From positions 135,960,288-136,024,287 of the forward strand of contig NC_089978.1 in NCBI RefSeq assembly GCF_036417845.1: DNA of 64,000 nucleotides, written 5' to 3'. Under the pieces are notes generated by a model that saw only the letters and a program-made list of their open reading frames with translations, did not search any database and was not told where the DNA came from. This DNA is from Apteryx mantelli (taxonomy: Eukaryota; Chordata; Aves; Apterygiformes; Apterygidae). A program made the position numbers and the translations under genes. Shown in pieces: positions 1 through 10,633 of this stretch; position 1 is the first letter of the stretch; each line of letters begins with the position of its first letter.

Positions 1-8
1 AGCCAGCC

Positions 9-552
9 ATGGAGGGGAGACTCTGGGCCGTGTGCCTGCTCTTCCTCTATCTCCTCCTCCTCCTCTGGTCAGAGGGAACATCTCCTGATGTGGTAAGGGA
101 ACATGGGAACCCCTGAGAATGATAGTGTGAACATGAGCAAGCCTATGTCCCACCCTGTGGCCTCATGGGTTGGGGATCAAGTCAGGGCCCTATGGGCATC
201 TGGCCTCCTAGTCCCACTCCACCTGCAACTGGCAACGGGGGTGAGAACACAGGCACTCTGGCTCCCAGTCTCAGCCCAGCTCCCACTACTGTTCTCCCAC
301 CTTGGAGGGTCACCAGCATCTCCCTCTCACCTGCAGGGAGCCTGGAGGAGGCTCAGAAGCTGTTGGTTCTGCTGTTTCTGCTGTGAGAAGCACCGCTGGG
401 GCTGCGGGCTCTGCTGTGAGAAGGGGGCTGCCTCCAACAGTCCACCATAGCTCCCCATCTGACTCCCCCACGCCCCAGTGGCTCTGGCCCAGCTGTGGTC
501 CCTCCCCTGGGAATCACAAAGGGGATTGAAAGTTTCTGATCAGGACAATAAA
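9..552 (+). CDS. hepcidin-like cysteine-rich secreted peptide
   Basis: Exon 1 (9-92) encodes 28 residues: ME, a charged start, then a Leu-rich hydrophobic signal core. It ends in phase 0 at GTAAGG (93). The last exon (337-450, after CACCTGCAG) reads in phase 0 and ends at TAG 448-450; AATAAA lies at 547-552. This exon has eight cysteines in the pattern C-X2-CC-X-CC-X6-C-X2-CC. That is the hepcidin arrangement (human C-X2-CC-X-CC-X4-C-X2-CC; fish forms have a five-residue loop ending in Gly-Cys-Gly). The motif RRLR just before the first cysteines fits a furin-type cleavage site, as in prohepcidin. Known hepcidin is a liver hormone that binds ferroportin, and related copies are antimicrobial. 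Here the mature peptide would start only one residue before the first Cys, so the N-terminal ferroportin-binding segment is missing, and about eight extra residues follow the last CC. A middle exon is expected but not resolved; 142-240 is one open, phase-0 possibility with a plausible donor. The family call is strong; iron-hormone activity is not established. Confidence 0.8.
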
Positions 553-1082
553 GCTGACATTCTTACTAAGCTCCCAGGAGGGTGAATTTGTGGCTGGCTC
601 TAACCACCAGCCCCTGCTGTCAAGGAGGAGGGGCTCCCACAGGGAGCGGGAGAGAGGTTAGAAGCAGACTCTTCTCAGAGGGGCCCAGAAAAGGACTGAA
701 AGGCAATGGGCAGAAGTTGAGACGGGGAAATCCTGCTGGGGCAGGGGCACAAACCCTTTGCCAGAGGCGTGAGGCAGCCCTGGGACAGGGTCTGGGACCA
801 GGGGGTGGTTCTGCATCTGGGGACACTGCCCTGGCCCAGAGCTTGAGCAAAGTGGTTTAATATTGAAGATAGATCTAAAATGGAAGTTTGACTGGAAACT
901 CCTGAGGTCCCTCCCCAAAAACCAAAATGTAGCTCTGATCCCACAAAAGGGAGTGGTGGAGATAGATTAAGTTGCAGTGATAAGCCAAGGTGGAGACTTG
1001 TGATACCAGGAAGGCCATGGGCTGGGTCAGGATATCAGGGCTGGCTCAGGCAGGGATGATGTGGCAAAATCTAGCTGTGCTC

Positions 1083-1088
1083 TATAAA
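1083..1088 (+). promoter_or_regulatory. TATA box of the microexon secreted-peptide gene
   Basis: TATAAA lies 73 bases upstream of the signal-peptide ATG at 1161, in CTCTATAAATCC. Transcription would start near 1112 and leave a leader of about 50 bases. A strong TATA with a short leader is common in highly expressed secreted-peptide genes. The start site is inferred. Confidence 0.6.
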
Positions 1089-1160
1089 TCCAGCCCCAGT
1101 CTTACCATCATGCACAGTCTTAGTCTGAAGGACAGAGTACCCTGTTGCAAAGAAGAAGCC

Positions 1161-4100
1161 ATGGAGAGACGGATCTGTGTTGCATTCCTGGCCATTTGTC
1201 TCCTGCTGCTGGGAGGCACTAAGGCAGCTTCCCTGGTAGGACAAATTGGAGGGGATGGGTGATTTAGGATGTATGGGGATCTTTAGTGTCCCTGCAAAGG
1301 GACCATGAGAGAGAGAAGTGGGACCATGAAATCATGAGACCATGTGGGACCATAAGACAGAGGACTGGGACCATCCTGCATACAACTGCAGAGGGTCACA
1401 GGACTAGGGGCACCAGAAGGACCCTCTTTTTCCTGCTACCAGCTTAGTGGCAGATGGAGAGGAAATGGTGAACTGACCTTCTTCCCCAGATATGTCTGCC
1501 TCCCTCCCCCCACCCTCAGTCATGGCAAATTTACAGCAATAGTCTGTGTATGTTTTTTGCAGAACTCACACAGCTTTAATGGGAATATAGCCGGGGACGG
1601 CAGCTTCAACGACAATGGGGTGAGTGTGGATGGATCTGGGGCAGAACACAGAGGGCAGACAGGGCTTCTTTCAGAGATCCAGGTGGATGAGGCAGGTAAC
1701 ATGGGGGGTAAAGGGGTGGCAGAACAGAGAAAACTTTGGGAGGAGGCAGGTTCCAAAAATATCCATGATCATGGACCCAGGAGGCCCTCAGGAAACCCTC
1801 TAAGTGCTTACTTGCCTCTCTCTCTCTCTCTCTCTCCACTGCAGAATGGCTTCGAGTCCCCAGCCATCTATGTGAGTATTGCAAGAGACCAGGACCTCCA
1901 CCACAACAGGAGCTAACAGGCAGTCCTCCTTTCCCTGGGCTCCCAAGCAGGAAGAAAATCAGGAGCCATCCCTTCCCTGAGGAACCCGCCCTAGGCCTGA
2001 GCCATATCTGCTGCCTTGGGCTGGAGAGGGTGTGGGAAAGATGTGGGGGGGGTGTGTGTGTGTGGGGGGAGTGTCTCGGGAATATCCGTCCCTGTCCTGC
2101 TCCAGCCCCTGTCCCCAGGGTGTATCCTCTTCCTCCTCAAAATGGCTCCCACATGACCTGGGCTCCTTCCTCTGCTGCAGACTCAGGGCCCTGGACAATC
2201 TGGGAGAGACTGAGGTGTAGTGGGGGGAAGATGTGGTGGTGGGAGCAGAGCAGGACTCAGGTAACCCTCATTCTCTCTGTTTTTCAGGAACCTCTGGGTG
2301 CCTCAGGCGTGAGTATTTCCACTCTCAAGCAGCCCTTCTCCCCTTCCCACCCCACACAGGGCTCCTGGGGTGCCCCCTCCATGTATCACTCAGGACCTCA
2401 GGACAAGGGGGCACCAGGAGCCCCCAGGCAGCCCCACTGTAACAGCACTTTCATTGCAGAACCATGAGAGCTTCGACTGGAACAGGGTCGGCCACAACAG
2501 CTTCAATGACAATGGGGTAAGGATTGAGGACCTCCTTGAGGTAACTGGGGAAGGGGTGGTGGGGGGAAGGGACCTCCCATTCCCCAGAATACCCAGTTTG
2601 CCCTCTGTTCAGGACAGGGCTTGCCTCAAACCTAGAGCAGGTTGCTCAGGGCCTGGGCCAGGGCAGTTTGGAAAGTCTTGCTGGACTGAAAAAAGTATAT
2701 TCCCTGGGCCCTGTGCTAGGTCTGCCCCGCTCCACAGCTAAGGATTTGGCCTTCTATCAGAGGGGGGTTTCCCCCACCCCCACTCCCCATCCCAGCTTGT
2801 GCCTGTTGGTGATTTACTGAGCACTTCCAAGAAGAGTCTGTCTCTGTGCCCTCTCCAGTCCCCTCTGGGGAATGGGATGCTGAGATTGACCCCGCTCCCC
2901 CTTCACCTTGAGGACTCCGAGGACACTGGAATTTGGGATGAAGTGGGAAATAGGTGGAACTGAGAGGCAACAGGCAATCCCATGGATGTCCAGGGTGTAG
3001 GTATTCCTGTGTTCAGTGAAAAATGGGGTATCCAGGAGATGGGAAACACTGTGAGATGCCAGGAGTTTGCTGGTGGTATAAGATGCAGAAAACTGGAGTC
3101 CAAGACATGGAGAACATTGGAGAGTTAAGGGAGCATTGGGAATTGGAAGGCAGTGGGATATGGGGGACACTGTGGAACACTGGGAAATGAGGAATCAGGA
3201 TATGAGCACTGTGGAACACTAGGAATTAGTGGGCAAGTGAAGACGGGAGAAGTAGTAGACAAGGTAAAATTGGGAGCAGCACAACAACTTTGAAACTGGG
3301 GAGCACAGGATTAAAGAGCTAGGAAACATATGAAAAAAGGAGGTCATTGTGGAGAGACTGGCAAAAGGAAACAGGAAGCACTAAAGGTGATGGGATGTTG
3401 TGGAACATTGAGTAGCACTAGGACATGGGAAAGAGGGATGTGGCTTTGGGAGGACTTTGTGAGAATTAGAGCTTGGATCAAGGCCCCACTGCATCCATGC
3501 CAGGCTTCTGACAACCCCATGTCCTGCAAGCCCAAACTGGTCACAGTGTCAAGCTCCAGCCTCGTCAGCACTGAACAGAGGGGAACAATCTCTCCTATCC
3601 CTGTCAACTCCACTCCTGCTAATGCAGCCCACAGTAGAGTGGGTCACTGCTCCAGGGGATACTGCTGCCTGAGAGAGTGTTGAGATTCTGGAAAGGGCCT
3701 CATCTGCCTCAGCTTGGGGCTGGGTATTACTCATTTCATGGCTGGACCCCTGTGCCTCCAGAGGTTCCTGCCCCCTCCAAGCTCTCACACAACGCTCTCT
3801 TCCCTGCAGAATGGCTTTGAGTCCCCAGCCATCTATGTGAGTATTGCAAGAGACCAGGACCTCCACCACAACAGGAGCTAACAGGCAGTCCTCCTTTCCC
3901 TGGGCTCCCAAGCAGGAAGAAAATCAGGAGCCATCCCTTCCCTGAGGAACCCGCCCTAGGCCTGAGCCATATCTGCTGCCTTGGGCTGGAGAGGGTGTGG
4001 GAAAGATGTGGGGGGGGTGTGTGTGTGGGGGGGGAGTGTCTCGGGAATATCCGTCCCTGTCCTGCTCCAGCCCCTGTCCCCAGGGTGTATCCTCTTCCTC

Positions 4101-5800
4101 CTCAAAATGGCTCCCACATGACCTGGGCTCCTTCCTCTGCTGCAGACTCAGGGCCCTGGACAATCTGGGAGAGACTGAGGTGTAGTGGGGGGAAGATGTG
4201 GTGGTGGGAGCAGAGCAGGACTCAGGTAACCCTCATTCTCTCTGTTTTTCAGGAACCTCTGGGTGCCTCAGGCGTGAGTATTTCCACTCTCAAGCAGCCC
4301 TTCTCCCCTTCCCACCCCACACAGGGCTCCTGGGGTGCCCCCTCCATGTATCACTCAGGACCTCAGGACAAGGGGGCACCAGGAGCCCCCAGGCAGCCCC
4401 ACTGTAACAGCACTTTCATTGCAGAACCATGAGAGCTTCGACTGGAACAGGGTCGGCCACAACAGCTTCAATGACAATGGGGTAAGGATTGAGGACCTCC
4501 TTGAGGTAACTGGGGAAGGGGTGGTGGGGGGAAGGGACCTCCCATTCCCCAGAATACCCAGTTTGCCCTCTGTTCAGGACAGGGCTTGCCTCAAACCTAG
4601 AGCAGGTTGCTCAGGGCCTGGGCCAGGGCAGTTTGGAAAGTCTTGCTGGACTGAAAAAAGTATATTCCCTGGGCCCTGTGCTAGGTCTGCCCCCCTCCAC
4701 AGCTAAGGATTTGGCTTTCTTTCACAGTATGATTTTCCCTCCATCCCAGCTTGTGCATGTTGGTGCTTTACTGAGCACCACCTGTCTTTGTGCTCTTTCC
4801 AATCCCTTTTGGGGAGTTGGGGCAGGGGGGGTGACCTCATTCTTTACCAGGTAACTGACCTTATTCACCTCATGTGCTCTAAGGACACTGGGAACTGGGA
4901 GGCAATTTTCAATGAAGGCAGGGGTTCAGGGATGCATGACACCAAACTCTCTGGGAATTGGTAATAATGGGGCCTGTTGGGATTAGGTGTAGTTTGAGGT
5001 AGTCCATACAAAGAGTACAGGAAATGAAGATGGCCAGGTAACGGTAGCACTTTAAAATGAGGGGATGTGACTTTAGGTGGAATTTGTTAGGCTGGGGAGA
5101 GTGAAGGGGAGAGTGAAGCCTCTGCTAGGCTTTCCTTAGTTTGGTGACATCTTCCTTGTCCTGGGGCGTCAGGGTTATCCCAGGCTCTAAGTGTTGCCTC
5201 TCCAGTGCAGAAGAGGGAAATAATCCCTCCCTTGGCCCTGTCAGCTCTGCTTTTGCTAATGAAGCCATTGCTGTAGAGTGCCCTGAGGTTCTGGAAAATA
5301 CATCGTCTGTCTGGGCTCAGGGAGAGGTGAAGGGAGTTATTTCTGCCACAGCCAGACAGGATTTGCCCTGAAGACTTCCCCCCCACCCAGCGTTTTCAGC
5401 ACTTACACATTTTTCTCTCCCCTGCAGAATGGCTTCTAGTCATCTATGTGAGTATTACAACAGGTCAGGAGCTCCACTATAATGGGAACTGATAGGCTAT
5501 TGACCCTTTCCTGGGCTCCCAAAGTGGGGAGAAAAGCAGGAGCCATTCAAGCCCTAGGCCTAGGCTGTCTCTACTGCCTGATGCAGGGGAGGGTTTGTGA
5601 GAAGGGGAGTCCTCATGTATCACTATTCTTTTTTTCCTCCTCCTCCCTCCTTAATAGGACTCCTGAGAAGTTTCACACCTGCTGATTTCCCCCATCATCC
5701 CAAATCTGCCTGGTCATTGAAGAATTTTGCTTAAAGAATGCAAAGACCCCATGTCTTCTCCCTGGTGCACTGCAAATAAACCTGGATCTTACACCACTGT
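1161..5800 (+). CDS. unrecognised secreted peptide built from duplicated phase-0 microexons
   Basis: I do not recognise this gene. Exon 1 (1161-1235, 25 codons) encodes a clear signal peptide ending GGTKAAS-L. The following exons all begin and end in phase 0 with good AG/GT sites: A 1563-1619 (19 residues, ends SFNDNG), B 1845-1871 (NGFESPAIY), C 2288-2308 (EPLGASG), D 2460-2516 (19 residues, ends SFNDNG). B, C and D recur at 3810-3836, 4253-4273 and 4425-4481 with the same peptides. A and D are related: both start N-x-x-SF and end SFNDNG. A third B-like exon (5428-5447) has TAG at 5437. A further acceptor opens an exon at 5658 that reads Asp-Ser-stop, and AATAAA follows at 5775-5780. The spliced product would be about 116 residues, some 90 of them mature. 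It would be rich in Asn, Gly, Ser, Phe and Asp, with no cysteine in these exons. The exon structure is read from sequence; expression and function are unknown. Confidence 0.62.
1841..2757 (+). repeat. tandem unit 1, homogenised half
   Basis: This stretch matches 3806-4722 at a constant offset of 1965 bases, with only a few differences, one being a silent C/T in exon B. It carries exons B, C and D with their introns. From about 2758 the two units diverge sharply, although scattered homology continues (for example CCCATCCCAGCTTGTG). Confidence 0.93.
3806..4722 (+). repeat. tandem unit 2, homogenised half
   Basis: Partner of 1841-2757 with the same three microexons. The second half of the unit (4723-5420) is a diverged version of 2758-3805; compare the related stretches around 3540-3700 and 5200-5310. 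Confidence 0.93.
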
Positions 5801-6560
5801 GTTCTGTTTTTCCTGTGGCTTTTGCAGACATATATCTTCCCACAGTGTCCCCAGTGTCATCTCTTCTTGGGGCAGGGCTGGTCCCAAACTATTGCAGGTT
5901 GCTCAGGTGCCTGGGCCAGGGCAGTTTGTAAAGTCACATCAGTTGGAGACCACCACACAATCACACAAAACATCCTAGGGCTCCTCTGCTCCTCTGAGTA
6001 AGGATTTCTCTCTCTGCCTTGGCTGGATTTCCCCTTTCACAGCTTGTGCCTGTTATCCATGCCAGGGGGTGGATTGGTACCAAGCAAGTGGGGTGGGGAA
6101 AATCAGTATCTCCACCAAGCCTTACTCTGTCCTGAGGATCTCAGGACAAACCCTGCCATTTGCCCACCCCAGTCTTGTAAAATCTGAGGTTAAATGAACA
6201 TCCTTATGCTCAGCACAGCTTTGTGCCTTATTGTCTTGTGCCAGATGGGTGGTGCACCAGTAGGACACCCAGTGCCGTGGGAATTGGCTCCAGGGATCTC
6301 CATCCCAAGCAGGGTGATCAGAGATTTCCCATCCCTGGTTTAAAGCGAGGGACCCCCAGGCCCAAGGATGTGGGGAGGGAGGGGAAGAGTAACCTGTATT
6401 TGCTCTTGGCACTCCAATCTGGTGACATCTCCCTTGTCCTGGACAAAGCGGTTCTAGTCTGTGGTTACAGCCTTCTCAGTGCTGAACAGAAGGGAATAAT
6501 CCCTCACTTGACCCTACCAGCTCCATTCTAAATAATGCAGCCTCAGGTGTGGTACTGACT
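5421..6560 (+). repeat. degenerate third tandem unit
   Basis: It starts with a damaged exon B (7 bases shorter, TAG at 5437). It retains recognisable unit segments at about 5868-5940 (GGTTGCTCAG followed by CTGGGCCAGGGCAGTTTG, as at 2640) and at about 6425-6560 (as at 5150-5290 and 3540-3640). Exons C and D are not recognisable. The gene's 3' exon and polyadenylation signal lie inside this unit. Confidence 0.7.
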
Positions 6561-6584
6561 TAAGGACACTGTGTCCTCCTTATC

Positions 6585-6610
6585 CCCCCCGCCCCCCCCC
6601 CCCCCCCCCG
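6585..6610 (+). repeat. poly-C tract
   Basis: A run of C interrupted by a single G. Such tracts are prone to sequencing and assembly errors, so its exact length is uncertain. Confidence 0.9.
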
Positions 6611-6664
6611 TGCCAGAACCCCCAATACATGGATCCTTTTCCGAAGAGATGCTCCCTGGTCAAT

Positions 6665-6924
6665 TGATCATAGAATCATAGAAATATTGAGGTTACAAGG
6701 GACCTCTGGAGATCATCTGGTCCAACCACCCTGCTCAGGCAGGGTCACCTAGAGCACATTATACAGGATCACGTCCAGGCAGGTTTTGAATGTCTCAAGG
6801 GTGGAGACTCCACCTCTCTGGGGAATCTGTTCCAGTGCTCTGTCACCCTCACAGTAAAAAAATAAATTCATTATGTTCAGATGGACATTCCTGTGTTTCA
6901 GTTTGTGCCTGTTGCCTCATGTCC
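6665..6924 (-). mobile_element. CR1 LINE 3' fragment ending at the inverted-repeat edge
   Basis: On the - strand this is the CR1 3' end. It shows the conserved blocks for GTTGAGGTTGGAAGGGACCTC, the Leu-Pro-rich end of ORF2, and a terminal AATCATAGAATCAT-type repeat at about 6669. It is clearly more diverged from the arm CR1 than the two arm copies are from each other. Its inner end (CATGTCC, 6918-6924) breaks off exactly where the left inverted-repeat arm begins. Confidence 0.9.
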
Positions 6925-9263
6925 AGGAAAGAAAAACATCTACACAATTAGCCATTGTTTGCTGGGAGTGACCAGCCCTGCACCCTCACCCAAGGCCAAT
7001 GTGCCCATACTGGCTCTGGAGCTGCTACAGATTCAGTGCCAAGTGAAACTGGTGACCAGTCACAAGCAGTGCAGGGGAGGTGCCATGGTCTGGGGAACTA
7101 TCCATGTGTCTTGGATGGACAGCAAACAGAACAGAATTACAAGTGACATCTCATACACCCTCTCTGGTTTAATAACGATTCAACCTATGCATTAGAAGTT
7201 TTCTGACAAGAGAGACTTTGATATGCCTGAAACCACACTAAAGATTAAAAAAAAATTCAGTCTAAGGAGGTACAAAAGGAAAAAATAGCCAGGGGGATGT
7301 ACTAATGGAATAAATATTCAAAGAGATTCAGAGTTTCAAGCAGCTGGCAGAAATAAACAACAGCTCCAGCAGGTTCCCAAGAGACATTCACCTGGACAAC
7401 ACCTCCAAGACACACAGGGCAAATAACAGGGCTATTTTTATCATGAAGTCACTGCATTTTAGCCATTTGTGCAGATATACACAGGTCAGTTTCACTTCCC
7501 AGTACTGCACTGCAAAGCTCCTAGGAGTGTTCCTGGAGCTCTGTGTTGGACAGCATGGGCTACAAAACCCGCCTGGGAACCTGCATAAATATTCTTATCT
7601 CCTATTTCTCTGGCTACAACACTGGAAATGCAATCTCTTTTAAAGTGAACCCATCTGTCCACATGATCTGCAGACACAGCAGTGCACTACAAGCTCAAAG
7701 CTGTTCAGACACTCCAGGTTAAAAGTACATTGTTTGGCCACTTTGTGGACCAGTTTGTGCTGGGTATCCAGCGTGGGAAAACTAGCCAACTTCATCTCCA
7801 ATTCCTCCTTCTAGCACACAGACCCAGAACGTGGGGTTTGTCACATGCCCATGGCTTGGCATTTTAATAGGAACTCAAAGTCAGATGATTACCTGCTTGT
7901 CACTTCTTCTGCATGTATCACCTTCCTGCCTGCTGTTGTGCCAGTGACGTTATTGTTATTATTGAGCTAGTAGAGACAGTCAGGAATTCAGTACCTGACG
8001 GGGAGGAAGCAGGAAGTGGGAGGAGTGAGTCTTGTGGCCGCACATCTCAGACTGCATCTTCACGGCAAAAAGAGTTCAGTAAGGAGATTTGTGATCCCCA
8101 CACAAGATTTGTTGGGGGAGGAAGAGCCACCTGGCAATGCTCTCACTGGCCATATCAGACCATGGAAGAACACCAAAACTCCTCCCTGGTTTGTCAACAA
8201 AATTTCAAACAAGAGCCTAGTCCGACTGCTTTGTATATAGTCCTGTAGTGGGACACAACAATTGCAAGAGGACAGCAGACGGAGTTCAAGATCTGATCTG
8301 TTAAAATGGTCAGAATAGGTTGGCAGCCTGCGTGAAACAGGCTGGAAAAATTCCTTTCTCTTGTGTCCTTGAGGAATAGGCATCTACACCACTGCACACC
8401 TTTAATACACTTGGCAACTGTTGTGCTGCAGACAATTAGGAAGCAGGAAGGAGGTCAAACATGGGTAGTACAGAAAGGTGCTGTGCCATGAAACTAGATT
8501 TTTCCCCAGGTCTAACCTCTGGTCTTTCTTCAGTCTAGGCCTTGCTCTGGCACTGCATAAAAATGATCCCTTGTTTCTGACTCACCCTTCTAAGATCCTC
8601 TGACACCAGCTGCAGCCATAGGGAAGTATTCACATGTCTTGGAACAGACAGAAACAAGCTGATGATGCTTCCTGTACTAATATTGTGTACATGAACTAGT
8701 GAAAGCTGGAACACACTGATCTATGCCATTCCCACTGTGGGCTGCTGTATCATTAAGAGGTGCAGGTATGTGCCTATTGGAACTGATTGTTGTGCTGTGC
8801 AGAAAGTCACATTACACAGTGCAGAGCAGTAACAACTTAGACACAAAAACCTCTGCCAGAGTCCGTGAGGGGTACGCTTCAGTCATCCAAAAGTAGATGT
8901 CTATATTCAGGTGAGAAGAATCACAACCATGCCTATTTATCTCCATTGACTATAAAGGCAACTTAAGAAGATAGGTTCAGCTGTATGCGCCTACGCTGTA
9001 AGTGTAGGTGAGATTTCTGAACCACATTCCCAAGCCAGAAAAGAGTATCTAGAAACTGCCACCATCTGTGCATACCTGCATCAAAGAAAATTTATTTCCT
9101 CCATACCTATCCCACCCACATACAAGATCAGGGAGATCAGAGTGCACCAGGGCTTGGAGAAAGAGCACTACCAAAGGACCTCTGCATTCACTGCTGCCTG
9201 CTTTTGAAAGGTGGGTAGCACATAAAACAACTCTTTACAAGACAGACTAACATCCTGGATCTG

Positions 9264-9737
9264 TGTTAGGGAAACTGTTCAATCCAGTGTCCTTAACAGG
9301 GTTCGACTCTAGGTTTCTGCTTTATCCAAAAGAAACAAAACAATTCCTTATAAGATGATTTTATTAGTATTACAGCTTGAGCTGGGTGCCTCCATAGAGG
9401 GACCCCTGAATGGAAAATTCCCTGGGTATTTATAGCCCTACAGGTTAAGTTCTTTGTCCGTTCTCCGAGTTGTTGCACCAATGATTGCTCAACAAGTAGT
9501 AGTTTCTTCGCTCTTGGTTGGTTTCCCCATTGTCTCCAGACAGAGTTATGGTACTCACTCATCATTGTTGAAGCTGTTTTCTTACTTTGTTATCTCCTTG
9601 TTCTCTCCTTGTTCGAACTGGCTCAAACATTTCCGGGAAAAGTTCAGTGATGTGCAGCCTGAGGCTTCAGTAAATTTAGGTACTAGTGCTAAGCAAATGC
9701 TATTATATCCAACAATCTGCTGTGGAAATTTGTAACA
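9264..9737 (-). mobile_element. probable solo LTR of an endogenous retrovirus (left copy)
   Basis: Mirror of 42696-43169. On the - strand it starts TGTTA and ends TAACA, with a TATAAAT box and an AATAAA signal about 65 bases further on, the usual LTR layout. No internal retroviral genes are attached. Target-site duplications are not evident, so the exact ends are uncertain. Confidence 0.5.
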
Positions 9738-9971
9738 GGCTCCTTCCTACCCCTGGTGTCAGCATCTCAGTTGCATCCTACAGACAACTCAGGTGTGCAT
9801 ATTAGTGATACAGTAATGCAACCACCAGTAGTGTCTGAACTATGAGTTACTTGGGGGCAGACTAAAGGATTTACGTGAGTACCTCTGGAAAAAGACCAGA
9901 GCTTTATGCTCCCCTGATCCTGTTTTTATCATTAAGGAGCACCTTTGATCCAGCTACTGCTTACTCCTCAA

Positions 9972-9993
9972 TTTTTTTTTTTTTTTTTTTTTT
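9972..9993 (+). repeat. poly-T tract
   Basis: A run of about 22 T, with the matching poly-A near 42440-42461 in the other arm. The run has the same length in both copies, which is notable for such an unstable tract. Confidence 0.85.
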
Positions 9994-10633
9994 GCGCTTC
10001 AGGATTCAAGCTGACTGATCACTTTAGTCTGGATTTCTTCTGCATTGATCACACTCTAGAAACAGGGTGCCTGCAAAACAGCAACAGTGTTTTTCTTATC
10101 CTGGTTAATTCTGACACAACACATTGGCAGAACGTTGAATGAGGTATGGGAAACCTGGGTCCTCTCACCTCTGCCATTGGTGTAGCCTTGGACACATCAA
10201 GCATTCAAGGCAGTTCACTGTCCTGCTCAGCACCTCCTACTACAATAAAAATTATTACACAAATAAAAGATCATCCTTGAAAAAATTCTGCTTCTCTGTA
10301 TGAGGCATTCATTGAAAGAATTAGAGCATTTTGATACACTCCCATTCAGTTGTTCATTCTCCCCAGGATAGCAGCAATTAATTTTTGTATTGATTTGAGT
10401 GTGCTGATCCATTCATTAGTACCTTCCTTTCTTCTAGCCAGTAAATACTGTGAGCCTAACTGCCCCTAGAAAAAACAAAGATATTCCAAGTACATATCTG
10501 TTGAGTAACTGGGCTAAAGTTGCCCCACTGCTTTGGCTTGTTTGCAAAAAGTTTGCTTTAACTGTCTGCTGCTTGTAATGTGCATCTGGTCAGGCACATT
10601 ACATGTCACACTTTCTGCCCCTTGCTATTTAAT

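Noticed and set aside
2181-2214. Possible extra microexon after CTCTGCTGCAG (also at 4146-4179)
   Set aside because: In the phase shared by the other exons it meets TGA after ten codons and its donor is poor; kept out of the gene model.
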